DNA of 64,000 nt from Beroe forskalii (lineage: Eukaryota; Ctenophora; Nuda; Beroida; Beroidae). Below the pieces are notes generated by a model. That model was given only the letters and a program-made list of their open reading frames with translations. It was not told the DNA's origin and ran no database searches. The stretch lies in the NCBI GenBank assembly GCA_011033025.1, contig WFMF01000004.1, positions 124,001 to 188,000 on the forward strand, given 5' to 3'. Position numbers and translations under genes: made by a program. Shown in pieces: positions 37,801 through 45,003 of the stretch; position 1 is the first letter of the stretch; the number at the start of each line of letters is the position of its first letter.

Positions 37801-40800
37801 TCTGGGTGTGGTTCACCCATCTCACGATTTGGGGTACCCTCATTGCCTACATCGTTATTTCTTACATGTACGCTCTGTGGACCAAGTGAGTTAACAACAA
37901 CGTATTAGTAATGGTTTATGGTGACAGTTCGAACAGCAGTTTTGTGTGCGCGGCGCAAGTTTGTGCGGTGAACAGGCATGTAAAGACATGTAAATAACTT
38001 ATTTACATGTCTTTACGCCGCGAACTCTGACACAGAACTGCAGTTCGAACTGTCACCGTAACTATACTTCACGTATTAGTAATCCCCCGGCTGTGCATCT
38101 TTTCTAGCGCGCAGCAGTACTAAGTGACGTCATATGCCCGGCGGATTACTAATACGCGAAGTGTAGCTCTTCAGGCGCGAAAGAAATGTATTACCCTTGA
38201 AATTTCCTAATCCAAGGAATAATTGCCAAAAATTGTCCAAACCTGGAACTGGTGAAGGGCAATCTAATTTATTCTCCAATATGTTACCCAAGGTGTCTTG
38301 TAACACAGGAAAAAAGTTCGCTGCCCAAATCGATAGGGGGAGGCCCAAAAAATCGATTTTTTGATGAGCCGTAGCCGAGTTATATAGAAAATGCCTATCT
38401 CGGTCCAGGAAGGTCGTAGAGACTTCATTTTTAGCTTAAAATGAGCACAATGGACATGTTTATATACAACTTGTGAACAAACATATACTCTAAAGTACTT
38501 AGAAACTGAGCTATGAGCCAAAAACTGATTTTGAGGCACCCACAAGGCCCAATTTGACAAAAATTACTATCTCGGCCCAGGAAGGTCGTAGAGACTTCAC
38601 GTTTAGCTTAAAATGTGCGCAATGGACATGTTTATATACGACTTGTTAACAAACATATACTCTAAAGTACTCAGGAACTGAGTTATGGGACAAAAACTGA
38701 ATTCAAAATTTGGCCTCCCCTCTGCCTCAAAAATCAGTTTTTGGCCCATAGCTCAGTTCCTGAGTACTTTAGAGCATATGTTTGTTGACAAGTCGTATAT
38801 AAACATGTCCATTGCGCACATTTTAAGCTAAAAATTGAGTCTCTACGACCTTCCTGGGCCGAGATAGACGTTTAGGCCAAATTGGGTCTTACCGGTGCCT
38901 AAAAATCAGTTTTTGGCTCATAACTCGGTTCCTGAGTACTTTAGAGTATACGTTTGTTGACAAGGCGTATATAAACATGTCCATTGCGCACATTTTAAGC
39001 TAAAAGTGAAGTCTCTACGACCTTCCTGGGCCGAGATAGACATTTTGGTCAAATTGGGCCTTGCGGGTGCCTCGAAAATCAGTTTTTGGCCCATAGCTCA
39101 GTTCCTGAGGACTTTAGAGTATATGTTTGTTAACAAGTCGTATATAAACATGTCCATTGCGCACATTTTAAGCTAAACGTGAAGTCTCTACGACCTTCCT
39201 GGGCCGAGATAGTAATTTTTGTCAAATTGGGCCTTGTGGGTGCCTCAAAATCAGTTTTTGGCTCATAGCTCAGTTTCTAAGTACTTTAGAGTATATGTTT
39301 GTTCACAAGTTGTATATAAACATGTCCATTGTGCTCATTTTAAGCTAAAAATGAAGTCTCTACGACCTTCCTGGACCGAGATAGGCATTTTCTATATAAC
39401 TCGGCTACGGCTCATCAAAAAAACCGATTTTTGGGCCTCCCCCTATCGACTTGGGCAGCGAACTTTTTTCCTGTGTTACAAGACACCTTGGGTAACATAT
39501 TGGAGAATAAATTAGATTGCCCTTCACCAGTTCCAGGTCTTACCCAAAATGCCTTGGATTATCCACCCGTGCGCAATTTAATTAAGTAAGTACTTCAACT
39601 TGTTGGTAGGTACGTGATACGTGAATGATAAATCACGGAATTTTAAATAATCACATGTACGTCACGTATTTATCAGGCACCTGCATCGTTACGCGTCGAT
39701 CAAATGGATTGATCAAATGAAAAACGCACACAATCGCGCGCGCTTGCTTTTTTGCGCGGATGTCTTCATAACACCCGGGTTCCTGTTACGAGAAAACTCG
39801 CGAGAAAACTCGCAAGAAAACTTACGAGAAATGTTTTCGCCGCAGTTCCTGTACAAAATTCTCGCGAGAAAAACCATTTTTTTCCTCGCGAGAATACTCG
39901 CGAGAAATTTGAACACGTTTTTGCATATTTTCCTCGCGAGAATTCTCGCAAGGAAAATACGAAAAAGGAATAATTGATTTTGGATGAAATGTTACACATA
40001 ATGGGAATATCGAATTATGAGCGTCAATTACGTCCAAGCAAAACAAAAAACTCGTGTACAGGAACTATGTTGATGAAAATCCTGATTTCTCGCAAGTTTT
40101 CTTGCAAGTTTTTTCGTGAGTTTTTCTCGTAACAGGAACCCGGGTGTAAAAGTGTATTGTGCGTGTTTTTCATTTGATCAATCCATTTGATCGACGCGTA
40201 ACGATGAAACCACCTCAAGATTAATATGTTTACTACTGATAATTGTTATAATACCTTCAAGCACGTTATTTCCGATAACCCTCATGGTGCTTCATGATTG
40301 ATAACCTTCATGTGCGTGGAGAGTATATTGTCAGCATACGGTGATAATCCGTTCTCATGAGAGAATTATATCCCATAATACCTTCTAGACATTTCAAACA
40401 CTGTATCCCGCTAATTATCGAGCGAGCACCATGTTTCATAACAACTTCGCGACATTTCCCAGACTGTGTCTAACTTGCCCGGGCATGTTATGTGTCGCGC
40501 ACGAACAATAGGCGCTTGGATCGTTACTGCTGGTACCAATTTGAGGGCATATTGTTTGTGCGCGACTTCTTAGTCGGCACCCTCGACAGAGCCTTTCAAT
40601 ATTTCAAATGTTTTTTGTGATGCAATTATCATCAGTAACGTAGCTAGAGTTTGAGGCCAGAGTATGCAAAATGTTTCTTGGGTATGCATCTGGCAGTAAA
40701 ATTAAGCTTAATTAGCTATGATTAGACAATTTCTCAGAATTTCAGACTATGCAAGGGACTTTTCCAGGGTATGCAATGCATAGTCTGCATACCCTCTGGC

Positions 40801-43800
40801 TACGTCATTGATTATCATACGTTGTAGTGTTGTTTTAAAGACGTTTCAGGTCAAGAAAATGTTCCCATTCATAGTTTTCAAAGATGTGTCATTCTTTGAG
40901 CTGGCATATCAGTGTTCAGTGCTTTTTTAAATTACACAATCCAGTCATTTGTCAAAAGATGCATGCGTTATTTCAACCAATTTCAATTTCTCGTTTTGTG
41001 GATTTTGGTTGTGGCTCACGAAAATGTTCGGAGTTTGCTAGTTCCTGAATCAGAATTCACAGTGTCTTCAATAGTTAAATCATGGTTTGATTGCGACTCA
41101 TGCCTATACACTAAGTTTGGAATTGAATTGAATTTTGCAGCCTTGGTTCTGACCAATATCTGAATATGTTTTCACAAATCACAAGTAGAAAGTTCGAGTA
41201 GAGCACCGTTGCCCCAGTTTATTAGACATTTTGCCAACCTTTTTAACTTTTTCTACCTACTTTACGATCTGATGCTTCTGACCTATGATTTATGTGGATA
41301 CATATCAGCCCTCGGACCTGTCAGTGTCACAGCTTCATAGATCATCAATATCCTGTTCCTGATTTAAGAATTTCAGTCTATTTCAGTGTTCAATCTGTTG
41401 TTTCTTTGATAGTTGTGCTGTTATTTCTGACATTTTGCTGCAATAACTTTCTGTTGGTTGAAAAAATTCGAAGATTTATACTCAAACTTTCAACATTTAC
41501 TTTCTAGAAGAGGTAAATCTCTCAAAAGCTCCCGAGTGAGTATTGGACATACATTTCACAGTCAAATAATTGGCCCCCGACTATTTAACTGCTTTTCACA
41601 TGAAAAATCGCAGAAAATTCATCCTTCAGGTATTATAACAGATAATACCTTGGTACTTTGAGACGCCGCGCAAACGCTCTCACTTCGTTCGAGCGTTATC
41701 ACGCGCGGCGCTCAAAGTACCAAGGTATTATCATGTTATAATTTCGATCTTATCTTCAGTCCGAACATCCTGTGGGTGCATGAAAGCAACAACTCTTCTT
41801 TCGTCTTCAACTTCTTATTCACAAGGTTGGTATCATCTAAGAAACTGGCTTCAATGGGTTACATACACTTACAGCCTGATTCAATTAGGGACAGTATTTT
41901 TTCAAAACTCAAAGGATTTCATATCTTAATTTGTAACCTTAATCAAATATTTTTTCAAAATAAAACCCTAAAATTCCTCTAATTTCAGCCCCATCGTGTA
42001 CTCGACCCTTCTGATAGTGGCCATTCTGTGCATCCTACCTCCAGTACTGATCATGCTGCTACAACACCACATCTACCCTCGAGAAGTGGATAAATTCCGG
42101 GTATGTGTGGACTTCAAAGTCCACACAAAGTGGAATTTGTGTGGAATATGTCTGAACTTCAAAGTCCATAGAAAATTCATGTTGTGGAACTTGTGTGGAC
42201 TTTAGTGTCATTGTATTTATATTTGTTACGCATGTGTGTGCAGACCGCTCGATTTACAGAGGGATTGCTAAAGAGGCGCAATTTTGCTGTACTTTCTGTT
42301 ATTTATTTCGAATCAGTGATTAATCCGAAGCAATAATATAAAATTGAGTGTCTATTAATCATCAATTCCTCCAATTCCACCTACCGAGTGATCTGCAGTC
42401 TGCACACATATGCGTGACTTCAATATCTGTTTTGTGCAGCATCCTCAATTAAAGTTAATTAATTATTATTAACTATTATTTTCTTACTTTCAATGTATAT
42501 TGCAACTTATTGTTATTGTAACTTTAATCATAGATAGTCATAATCTATCAATCTCACCGTCCGATGTACTGTCATCATCTTGTTTGTCATTTTGTCAAAC
42601 CCAATGTTTCAGGTCCAGTGTCAACTGTGAATATTTCCAACGTTCGTCATTCGTTATGTTTTGCATATCAATATGGAGTACTTTTCAATGAGTCTCATTA
42701 CATATTATTGACTCATCTTGTTTTTAAAAATGTTGTCTCATTTGGCTTCTTGCCACAAATGTTTTATGTTTGCATTATGGTTTGTGTGGCTAAATTGAAC
42801 ACCTAATGTCATATCTAGCTGACGCTATTTTGAATCTTGGTAGAATTTCATGTGGTCTGTATACAGTTTGCTAAATGTGTTTTGAAATTTTGCCCCGGTG
42901 TGTTTGGCTTATAAATGTTTTATTTTGTATATGTATCATTTGCTACTTTGTTTTTATCATTTTCTACTTTTTGTGTGTGTTTGCTACTTTGTATGTGTAA
43001 TTATATTTGCTAATTTTATGTATATTTATTCCCTTTGTGTATATTTAATCCTGTTGTGTTTCCATTTTCTACATTTTGTACGCGTTTTTTCCAGTAATTG
43101 TATTTTATTTAAATTACTACTCTGTATACCATTTGCTACTTTGTGTATTATGCTCCTTTTTGTGTGTTTGCTACTTTGTGTATCTAGCCGAGTGTGTGTT
43201 ACTATTTGCTACTTTGCTGTGTGTGTGTTTCTTAGCTGCAGCTTCTCAGTGTGAAGAGTGGAAGCACGCTCCCCCGCCCTCCTCCTGCTGTTCATGTCAC
43301 GTGACCGCGATCAGCCAATGGCTGGGCTTGTCACGCGTGAGTGATAACGCGGTTGTCAAGGGCAACGATCACGTGTCGTCACGTGTCCAATCCCCGGAGG
43401 AGGACTCTGCACGTGATGTGTCGTATCGGAGACTCGGAGATAAGCCCGGATACGGGAGCATTTCTTCGGGAACCGTGTAGTTTCGCAGGTATACTTTTAT
43501 CTGATACTTCGAAATTAGTGTTTTTCTGAGTAGACGCCATCAGAAGCGGTTCTAAAAAAGAGAATAGAGGGGAAAGAGAGGCATATTTTATGTTGCGCCA
43601 CGGAAAAGAAATAAGGGTATACACTATACCTTCATGTTCTACACTTGAAGTTGACGCGTTTGAATAGTGCCGGCTTGGTTACGTGACTCAAATCTTTGAA
43701 CCGACCTAGGGCAGTAACTGAAAACCTATTAACTTGAAACACGGAATGTCCTCTGACCTCTGTTTATGGCATAAACTGAAGTTTCAAGTCTGTAGGTGTT

Positions 43801-44615
43801 TCAGTAATTGATTTGGGTCAGGTGACCAACAACCAAGCCGACATCTGACTTTGAGGATTTTTACTGTGTTTTTGTGTGTGTAATTTACGGTTTAATAGTT
43901 CGAATTGCAGTCTGCGCGCGTCGTTTAGTCTCATTGCTCATGTGCGCGTCTTTAGTTTGCGCGGCGTACAGATATGTTTTTTTTCTACACGCCGCGCAAT
44001 TTTAAGACGCGCAAACAAAAGGCGCGCAACCTGCAGTTCGAACTTCCACCGTCAGTGTGTTTTGTTCACTATCTCTCCATTTGCAGTTGCAACATCATGA
44101 ATCATGGTGGCTCAGTCTAAACTCTAAAAAATAGAAATTTAATCTGCTTTTTGATCTTCACTAAAATTCTTGGGCCTCACAACGAGCCAGCCTGATTCTG
44201 CTGATATTAAATTTAAACTGAAATCTAGCATCTTTCTATGTGTTAAATCATCTTTCGTGTATGTAATCGTATGTACAATGTACAATCGTATTTATTCAAT
44301 GTTTATTGTACTGGTACTACATGGTCCATGAGTCAAATTTTTGTAAATTTACATGAAATGTAAATGTGTGCAGTGTGCACATATTAATTATTGCTTGTGT
44401 TCATATTGTGTATTTTTTATCAATGTATATTTGTACAAACGTACATTTCGGGCGTATTTCAAATTCATTTCCTTCCTGTAAACGTACACTTCGGGTGGAT
44501 TAAGTATTTCATTTCCTTCCTATTTCAGATGTTCCAGCCTACTGAGTACACCCCCATAACCCGACTAGGATCCACCAGCTCCAAGGCTAACTACTCAACT
44601 CTCATGGAGGAGTAA
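18223..44615 (+). CDS. ATP11: Class-6 P4-ATPase phospholipid flippase (ATP11-like), 31 exons, about 1122 aa
   Basis: Predicted ATP-driven flippase moving phosphatidylserine/phosphatidylethanolamine to the cytosolic leaflet; family members act with a CDC50/TMEM30 subunit. Exons: 18223-18288, 18419-18493, 18714-18803, 19024-19104, 19384-19491, 19763-19891, 22317-22420, 24377-24436, 26413-26477, 26610-26691, 26934-27072, 27327-27467, 27815-27899, 32018-32142, 32295-32416, 32907-33054, 33152-33240, 33562-33753, 34056-34126, 34447-34587, 35291-35448, 35769-35871, 36100-36305, 36548-36675, 37095-37202, 37470-37566, 37782-37885, 41760-41825, 41989-42100, 43250-43336, 44529-44615. Phases agree throughout and sum to 3369 nt. 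Motifs: DGET 177-180, PISL 353-356, phosphorylated Asp 406 in DKTGT, KGAE 546, TGD 657-659, GDGANDV 775-781. KQGYED and [11 protein letters not shown] favour ATP11 over other classes. The exon 16 donor is AT instead of GT. Human ATP11A/C are about 1130 aa. Confidence 0.95.
19296..19370 (+). repeat. 15-bp minisatellite, five copies, beside exon 5 acceptor
   Basis: Five tandem copies of CTTGGTGTCTAATCA, the first and last with single changes, end 13 bp before exon 5. The array therefore occupies the usual branch-point interval of intron 4. Confidence 0.9.
19892..22316 (+). other. Flippase intron 6, no embedded gene recognised
   Basis: 2.4-kb intron. The 151-codon open frame at 20857-21312 has no recognisable motif and overlaps unremarkable sequence. 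Around 21500-21590 a short duplicated motif (GATTGGTTCGTTACAAAAG) occurs. Nothing else is supported. Confidence 0.5.
22317..24436 (+). CDS. ATP11: Flippase exons 7-8: end of actuator domain
   Basis: Exon 7 (22317-22420) encodes [11 protein letters not shown] to CEPPNVDLY and exon 8 (24377-24436) encodes [20 protein letters not shown], matching the P4 segment after DGETN where ATP11 proteins have a QPEADLYRFMGR-like stretch. The intron between them is in phase 2 and holds a hAT-type MITE with an intact target-site duplication plus a 20-bp minisatellite. Confidence 0.93.
23128..23440 (+). mobile_element. Older copy of a hAT-type MITE interrupted by a younger copy
   Basis: The flanks 23128-23248 and 23406-23440 together resemble the element they enclose: GGGGCGTGGCCAGG, AGCGAGTTACATTGAA, TTGCTTGGCTC and CCGAAAAGGGGAGGCAG each have a counterpart inside 23249-23405. 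The older copy lost its right terminus. Confidence 0.6.
23249..23405. mobile_element. hAT-type MITE, 157 bp, with 8-bp target-site duplication
   Basis: Perfect 15-bp terminal inverted repeats CAGGGGCGTAGCCAG/CTGGCTACGCCCCTG are flanked by the exact 8-bp direct duplication AATCTCTG (23241-23248 and 23406-23413). An 8-bp duplication with CAGGG-type ends is typical of hAT elements. No coding capacity. Confidence 0.9.
24111..24230 (+). repeat. 20-bp minisatellite, six copies
   Basis: Six head-to-tail copies of TGTATTCTTTACACTAAATG, nearly identical; the second copy has one substitution. Lies in flippase intron 7. Confidence 0.95.
25470..25917 (-). CDS. Possible small two-exon antisense gene in flippase intron 8
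   Basis: On the minus strand, exon 1 (25917 down to 25792) encodes [16 protein letters not shown] then a Ser/Asp-rich [12 protein letters not shown] stretch, and ends at a strong donor GTGAGC in phase 0. A good acceptor (CATTTCAG) opens exon 2 (25565 down to 25470), encoding [14 protein letters not shown], a serine run and SIRRIT before TGA. The predicted product is 73 aa: basic N-terminus, acidic serine-rich C-terminus, no known domain. An acceptor (CGTCAG) just before the ATG means exon 1 could be internal. Alternatively the frames are chance; codon content looks coding but no homologue is recalled. Confidence 0.25.
25968..26215. repeat. Two adjacent hairpin MITE relics
   Basis: GGACGACTAGAGTGGTTACG at 25968 pairs with CGTAACCACTCTACTCGTCC ending near 26062. 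Next to it, TCGTGCGCGGCTCACTG pairs with CAGTGCGCCGCGCACGA across 26155-26205. The second belongs to the GTGCGCGGCTCACT hairpin group also seen at 52537. Confidence 0.65.
26413..27899 (+). CDS. ATP11: Flippase exons 9-13: TM3-4 and phosphorylation site
   Basis: Exon 9 encodes [18 protein letters not shown] and exon 10 [15 protein letters not shown] (the conserved YTGxxTK). Exon 11 is hydrophobic TM3 ([17 protein letters not shown]). Exon 12 contains TM4 with [11 protein letters not shown], the P4-specific proline motif on the lipid path. Exon 13 ends QYIFSDKTG, with the catalytic aspartate. Intron 13 follows at phase 1 and is 4.1 kb because it hosts the exonuclease gene. Confidence 0.95.
27493..27639. 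mobile_element. GTTCGAACTGC hairpin MITE, copy 1
   Basis: First of six copies of a 120-170-bp hairpin family whose ends read roughly TTACGGTGACAGTTCGAAC and whose stem holds GCGCGGCGTAAGTTTGCG. It sits in flippase intron 12. The two arms pair almost along their full length around a short loop containing ATATGTCAGTATGTCTA. Other copies: 35114, 37916, 43885, 53020, 53279. Confidence 0.75.
28200..28720 (+). repeat. Two direct copies of a 'TATCTC...GTTATCTCGAACCG' repeat
   Basis: 28207-28375 and 28555-28705 share CTTCCTTTTGAGATAGAGAG, TCAAGGTTTCAAGTCGTTAT and GAACCGTTTTCGAGATAATC. The same repeat style (short sentences around TATCTC, AAAAATG and CCTTTTTCG) occurs in the inverted elements at 7686 and 38209, suggesting related internal sequence. 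Confidence 0.6.
29027..29056. repeat. Perfect 13-4-13 palindrome
   Basis: ATATCAAGGTGAC, loop ACTA, GTCACCTTGATAT. A short perfect inverted repeat in flippase intron 13 upstream of the exonuclease gene; function unknown. Confidence 0.8.
30062..31214 (+). CDS. DEDDh-type 3'-5' exonuclease, two exons, nested in flippase intron 13
   Basis: Exon 1 is 30062-30262 and exon 2 is 30474-31214, joined in phase 0 (DDILQ/ISAIRL) across a GT-AG intron; 313 aa if the ATG at 30062 is the start. The RNase T/DnaQ-like fold is shown by DEDDh residues in order: Asp53 and Glu55 in VYDLETAG, Asp162/163 in GYNNLYFDD, and His206-x4-Asp211 in AHEGLSDC. The C-terminal 95 residues lack a recognised domain. There is no signal peptide, so a nuclear or cytoplasmic nuclease acting on DNA or RNA ends is inferred; the substrate is unknown. 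It reads in the same direction as the host gene but has its own stop and polyadenylation signal and shares no phase with flippase exons, so it is a nested gene and not an alternative exon. An upstream in-frame stretch before the ATG is open, so a further 5' exon is possible. Confidence 0.85.
31431..31436 (+). terminator. Polyadenylation signal AATAAA of the nested exonuclease gene
   Basis: AATAAA lies 217 bp after the exonuclease stop codon and 580 bp before flippase exon 14. Recognition would have to be suppressed for the flippase pre-mRNA to be completed. Confidence 0.45.
31640..32006 (+). repeat. TGACGTCA-bearing satellite before flippase exon 14
   Basis: Roughly eight TGACGTCA palindromes; the later copies are spaced about 35 bp apart in the unit CCACTCTAACCCCTGATAAT followed by GACGTCATCAACTCA. 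The array ends about 12 bp from the exon 14 acceptor. TGACGTCA is the perfect CREB/ATF site. The same unit recurs at 34253-34440, 44625-45003 and, inverted, 58189-58279. Confidence 0.85.
32018..34126 (+). CDS. ATP11: Flippase exons 14-19: P domain start and nucleotide-binding domain
   Basis: Exon 14 completes [11 protein letters not shown]. Exon 15 holds SLCHSVF and [14 protein letters not shown]. Exon 16 holds [19 protein letters not shown]. Exon 17 begins [13 protein letters not shown] with the ATP-contacting lysine. Exon 18 has [15 protein letters not shown] and IGATGVEDR. Exon 19 has [13 protein letters not shown]. Phases are consistent except that exon 16 must end at 33054 (GGAAAG) directly before ATTAGT, where a normal donor would read GTTAGT. 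The only nearby GT donors (33059, 33071) are in phase 1 and lead to a stop. Confidence 0.9.
33062..33166 (+). repeat. Triplicated acceptor region of flippase exon 17
   Basis: Three tandem copies of a 36-bp unit end in a pyrimidine tract plus CAG or TAG followed by AT(T/C/A)CTGTTG(C/T)TATG. Only the third continues into TGTAAAGGGGCTGAG; the first two continue ACAAC. Duplication thus multiplied the 3' splice site and the first 14 exon bases. Confidence 0.85.
33360..33558 (+). repeat. Pyrimidine-rich TTATCTCACTCCC minisatellite before exon 18
   Basis: Irregular copies of CTTATCTCACTCCC, interspersed with TATCTCTT, run up to the exon 18 acceptor (33561), making an unusually long polypyrimidine tract. 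It is complementary in sense to the GATAAGAGATA array in intron 20. Confidence 0.85.
34253..34440 (+). repeat. TGACGTCA-bearing satellite before flippase exon 20
   Basis: Five or so copies of the CCACTCTAACCCCTGATAAT / GACGTCATCA unit, several with mutated palindromes (TTACGTCA, GTGACGTCA), end within 10 bp of the exon 20 acceptor. Confidence 0.85.
34447..36305 (+). CDS. ATP11: Flippase exons 20-23: P domain hinge and TM5
   Basis: Exon 20 begins [14 protein letters not shown] after LTG. Exon 21 holds [11 protein letters not shown] and [14 protein letters not shown], both strongly conserved. Exon 22 has [13 protein letters not shown], the Mg-binding hinge. Exon 23 starts [18 protein letters not shown] and runs into the first C-terminal membrane segment ([16 protein letters not shown]). 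Intron 20 contains a partial duplicate of exon 20 and a hairpin MITE inserted immediately before the exon 21 acceptor. Confidence 0.95.
34600..34990 (+). repeat. Purine-rich GATAAGAGATA minisatellite in intron 20
   Basis: Irregular copies of GGAGATAAGAGATA in two blocks on either side of the duplicated exon 20 fragment. The strand sense is opposite to the pyrimidine array before exon 18. Confidence 0.8.
34760..34883 (+). pseudogene. Duplicated 3' part of flippase exon 20, lacking its acceptor
   Basis: GTAACCACTTCACCAGCTCC through GAAGGTAGGGGGAGATAAG repeats 34486-34609 at an offset of 274 bp with a few changes (AAGCTC/AAACTC, ACGGCA/ACAGCA). It keeps the donor but not the first 39 exon bases or an acceptor, so it should be silent. 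Confidence 0.9.
35114..35274. mobile_element. GTTCGAACTGC hairpin MITE, copy 2
   Basis: Ends GGCAGTTCGAACTGCA and AAACTGTCACCGTAACT, with GTTTGCGCGGTGTACAG / CGCCGCGCAAAC in the stem. It lies 16 bp from the exon 21 acceptor. A second acceptor-like CCCCCCAG/GAGCG at 35038 lies on the far side of the insertion. Confidence 0.75.
36548..37885 (+). CDS. ATP11: Flippase exons 24-27: membrane segments 6-9
   Basis: Exon 24 encodes [20 protein letters not shown] and [20 protein letters not shown]. Exon 25 is [17 protein letters not shown] plus a Phe-rich helix. Exon 26 starts [15 protein letters not shown] and runs into a helix. Exon 27 is [18 protein letters not shown] and a further helix. The order matches the C-terminal half of the P4 membrane domain. 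A degenerate duplicate of exon 25 with its acceptor lies about 170 bp upstream in intron 24. Confidence 0.95.
36924..36981 (+). pseudogene. Degenerate duplicate of the start of flippase exon 25
   Basis: TATCCAGGGAGTCAGCTAAC followed by TTAAACCCCTGGCGCGCAAA resembles the exon 25 acceptor and first 40 bases (TCTCCAGGGAGTCAGCCAAC, then TCGAACCTCCTGGCTCTCAA). It loses similarity afterwards and has no open donor, so it is a dead copy. Confidence 0.8.
37916..38060. mobile_element. GTTCGAACTGC hairpin MITE, copy 3
   Basis: TTATGGTGACAGTTCGAACA and GTTCGAACTGTCACCGTAA termini, a stem with GTGTGCGCGGCGCAAGTTTG, and an inner palindrome ACATGTAAATAACTTATTTACATGT. It begins 31 bp downstream of the exon 27 donor. 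Confidence 0.8.
38066..38168. repeat. Hairpin MITE, CTTCACGTATTAGTAATCC arms
   Basis: ACTTCACGTATTAGTAATCC at the left pairs with GGATTACTAATACGCGAAGT at the right; GCGCGCAGC and TGACGTCA lie in the loop. It directly follows the preceding MITE. Confidence 0.75.
38209..39562. mobile_element. 1.35-kb inverted-repeat element with inner tandem units
   Basis: Left and right ends are inverted copies for about 350 bp (AATCCAAGG, CCTGGAACTGGTGAAGGG, CTGTGTTACAAGACACC in reverse). Inside, a unit of about 170 bp containing AGTCTCTACGACCTTCCTGG occurs twice in one orientation on the left and four times inverted on the right, so the arms differ in copy number. No coding capacity. A small foldback element in flippase intron 27. 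Confidence 0.8.
39684..40206. mobile_element. 523-bp inverted-repeat element with CTCGCGAGAA repeats
   Basis: CATCGTTACGCGTCGATC at the left is mirrored by GATCGACGCGTAACGATG at the right, continuing through CAAATGGATTGATCAAATGA and ACCCGGGTTCCTGTTACGAG. The interior repeats TTCTCGCGAG/CTCGCGAGAA, a 10-bp palindrome, many times. Confidence 0.85.
40633..40810. mobile_element. hAT-type MITE, 178 bp, with 8-bp target-site duplication
   Basis: Termini CAGTAACGTAGCTAGAG and CTCTGGCTACGTCATTG form imperfect inverted repeats, flanked by the exact duplication ATTATCAT (40625-40632 and 40811-40818). The inner ends continue with AGTATGCA / TGCATACCC pairing. Same terminal style as the element at 23249 but a different sequence. 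Confidence 0.85.
41641..41732. repeat. Strong 92-bp hairpin 28 bp before flippase exon 28
   Basis: GATAATACCTTGGTACTTTG plus AGACGCCGCG pairs with CGCGGCGCTCAAAGTACC plus AAGGTATTATC with a single 1-base bulge. The loop carries an inner ACGCTC/GAGCGT stem around CACTTCGTTC. Probably a MITE; its closeness to the acceptor could expose or hide the branch point. Confidence 0.85.
41760..44615 (+). CDS. ATP11: Flippase exons 28-31: last membrane segment and C-tail
   Basis: Exon 28 encodes [19 protein letters not shown] and exon 29 the last helix plus [15 protein letters not shown], which matches the class after TM10. Exon 30 (43250-43336) encodes [20 protein letters not shown] to GLSR and ends at a strong donor GTGAGT in phase 0. 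Exon 31 (44529-44615) encodes [18 protein letters not shown] to the stop. If the exon 30 donor is skipped, the frame stays open to TAG at 43478-43480, giving an alternative tail ending [18 protein letters not shown], which resembles the exon 31 tail. Alternative C-termini are known in mammalian ATP11A. Confidence 0.85.
42235..42415. repeat. Hairpin MITE relic of the GCAGATCGCTCG family
   Basis: TGTGTGCAGACCGCTCGATTT at the left and GAGTGATCTGCAGTCTGCACACA at the right are imperfectly inverted, with CGAATCAGTGATTAATCCG in the centre. The ends resemble the nearly perfect hairpin at 58304-58384 and a relic near 27085-27235. Confidence 0.5.
43885..44055. mobile_element. GTTCGAACTGC hairpin MITE, copy 4
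   Basis: ATAGTTCGAATTGCAGTCTG at the left and CCTGCAGTTCGAACTTCC at the right, with GTTTGCGCGGCGTACAG / CACGCCGCGCAA in the stem. Lies between the two possible last exons of the flippase. Confidence 0.7.
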
Positions 44616-44624
44616 AAATAGTTT

Positions 44625-45003
44625 TATGACGTCATCAATTCACCATTACAATTTATGATGATGACGTCATCATGATTATCGGCCACCTTGATTGAAGATC
44701 TGTGTGTTCACGATCGCCAACGCAAAAAGGACTGATCATCCAGGCCGGCCCAAAATATCATTATCATCAGATGATATTTTGTACCGGCCTGGATGATCAA
44801 TTCTTTTGTTTCGACGATAAAGAAGACGTCAAATTCCAATCATTCAATCAAGTGTCTCTTCATTTGCCACCGAGTTTATGCAGACACGTCATCGATTCTC
44901 TATTCCAATCTAGGATAAAATAATGACGTCATCAACACACCATTCTAAACCCTGATAATGACGTCATCAACACACCACTCTAAACCCTGATAATGACGTC
45001 ACT
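44625..45003 (+). repeat. TGACGTCA-bearing satellite copies in the flippase 3' region
   Basis: TGACGTCA occurs at about 44628, 44652, 44925, 44959 and 44993 in the unit ATTCTAAACCCTGATAATGA / CGTCATCAACACACCA, the same family as the intronic arrays. Confidence 0.8.
44733..44799 (+). ncRNA. 67-nt near-perfect hairpin in the flippase 3' region (pre-miRNA-like)
   Basis: The left arm begins TGATCATCCAGGCCGG and the right arm ends CCGGCCTGGATGATCA; arms are 29 nt, 27 of them paired, with a 9-nt loop TATCATCAG. Size and loop fit a small-RNA precursor, but the stem is more perfect than usual for an animal miRNA, so a tiny MITE or chance hairpin is equally possible. Confidence 0.35.

Noticed and set aside
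44702-44923. 73-codon open frame after the flippase stop
   Set aside because: It runs through the 67-nt hairpin and has no family resemblance.
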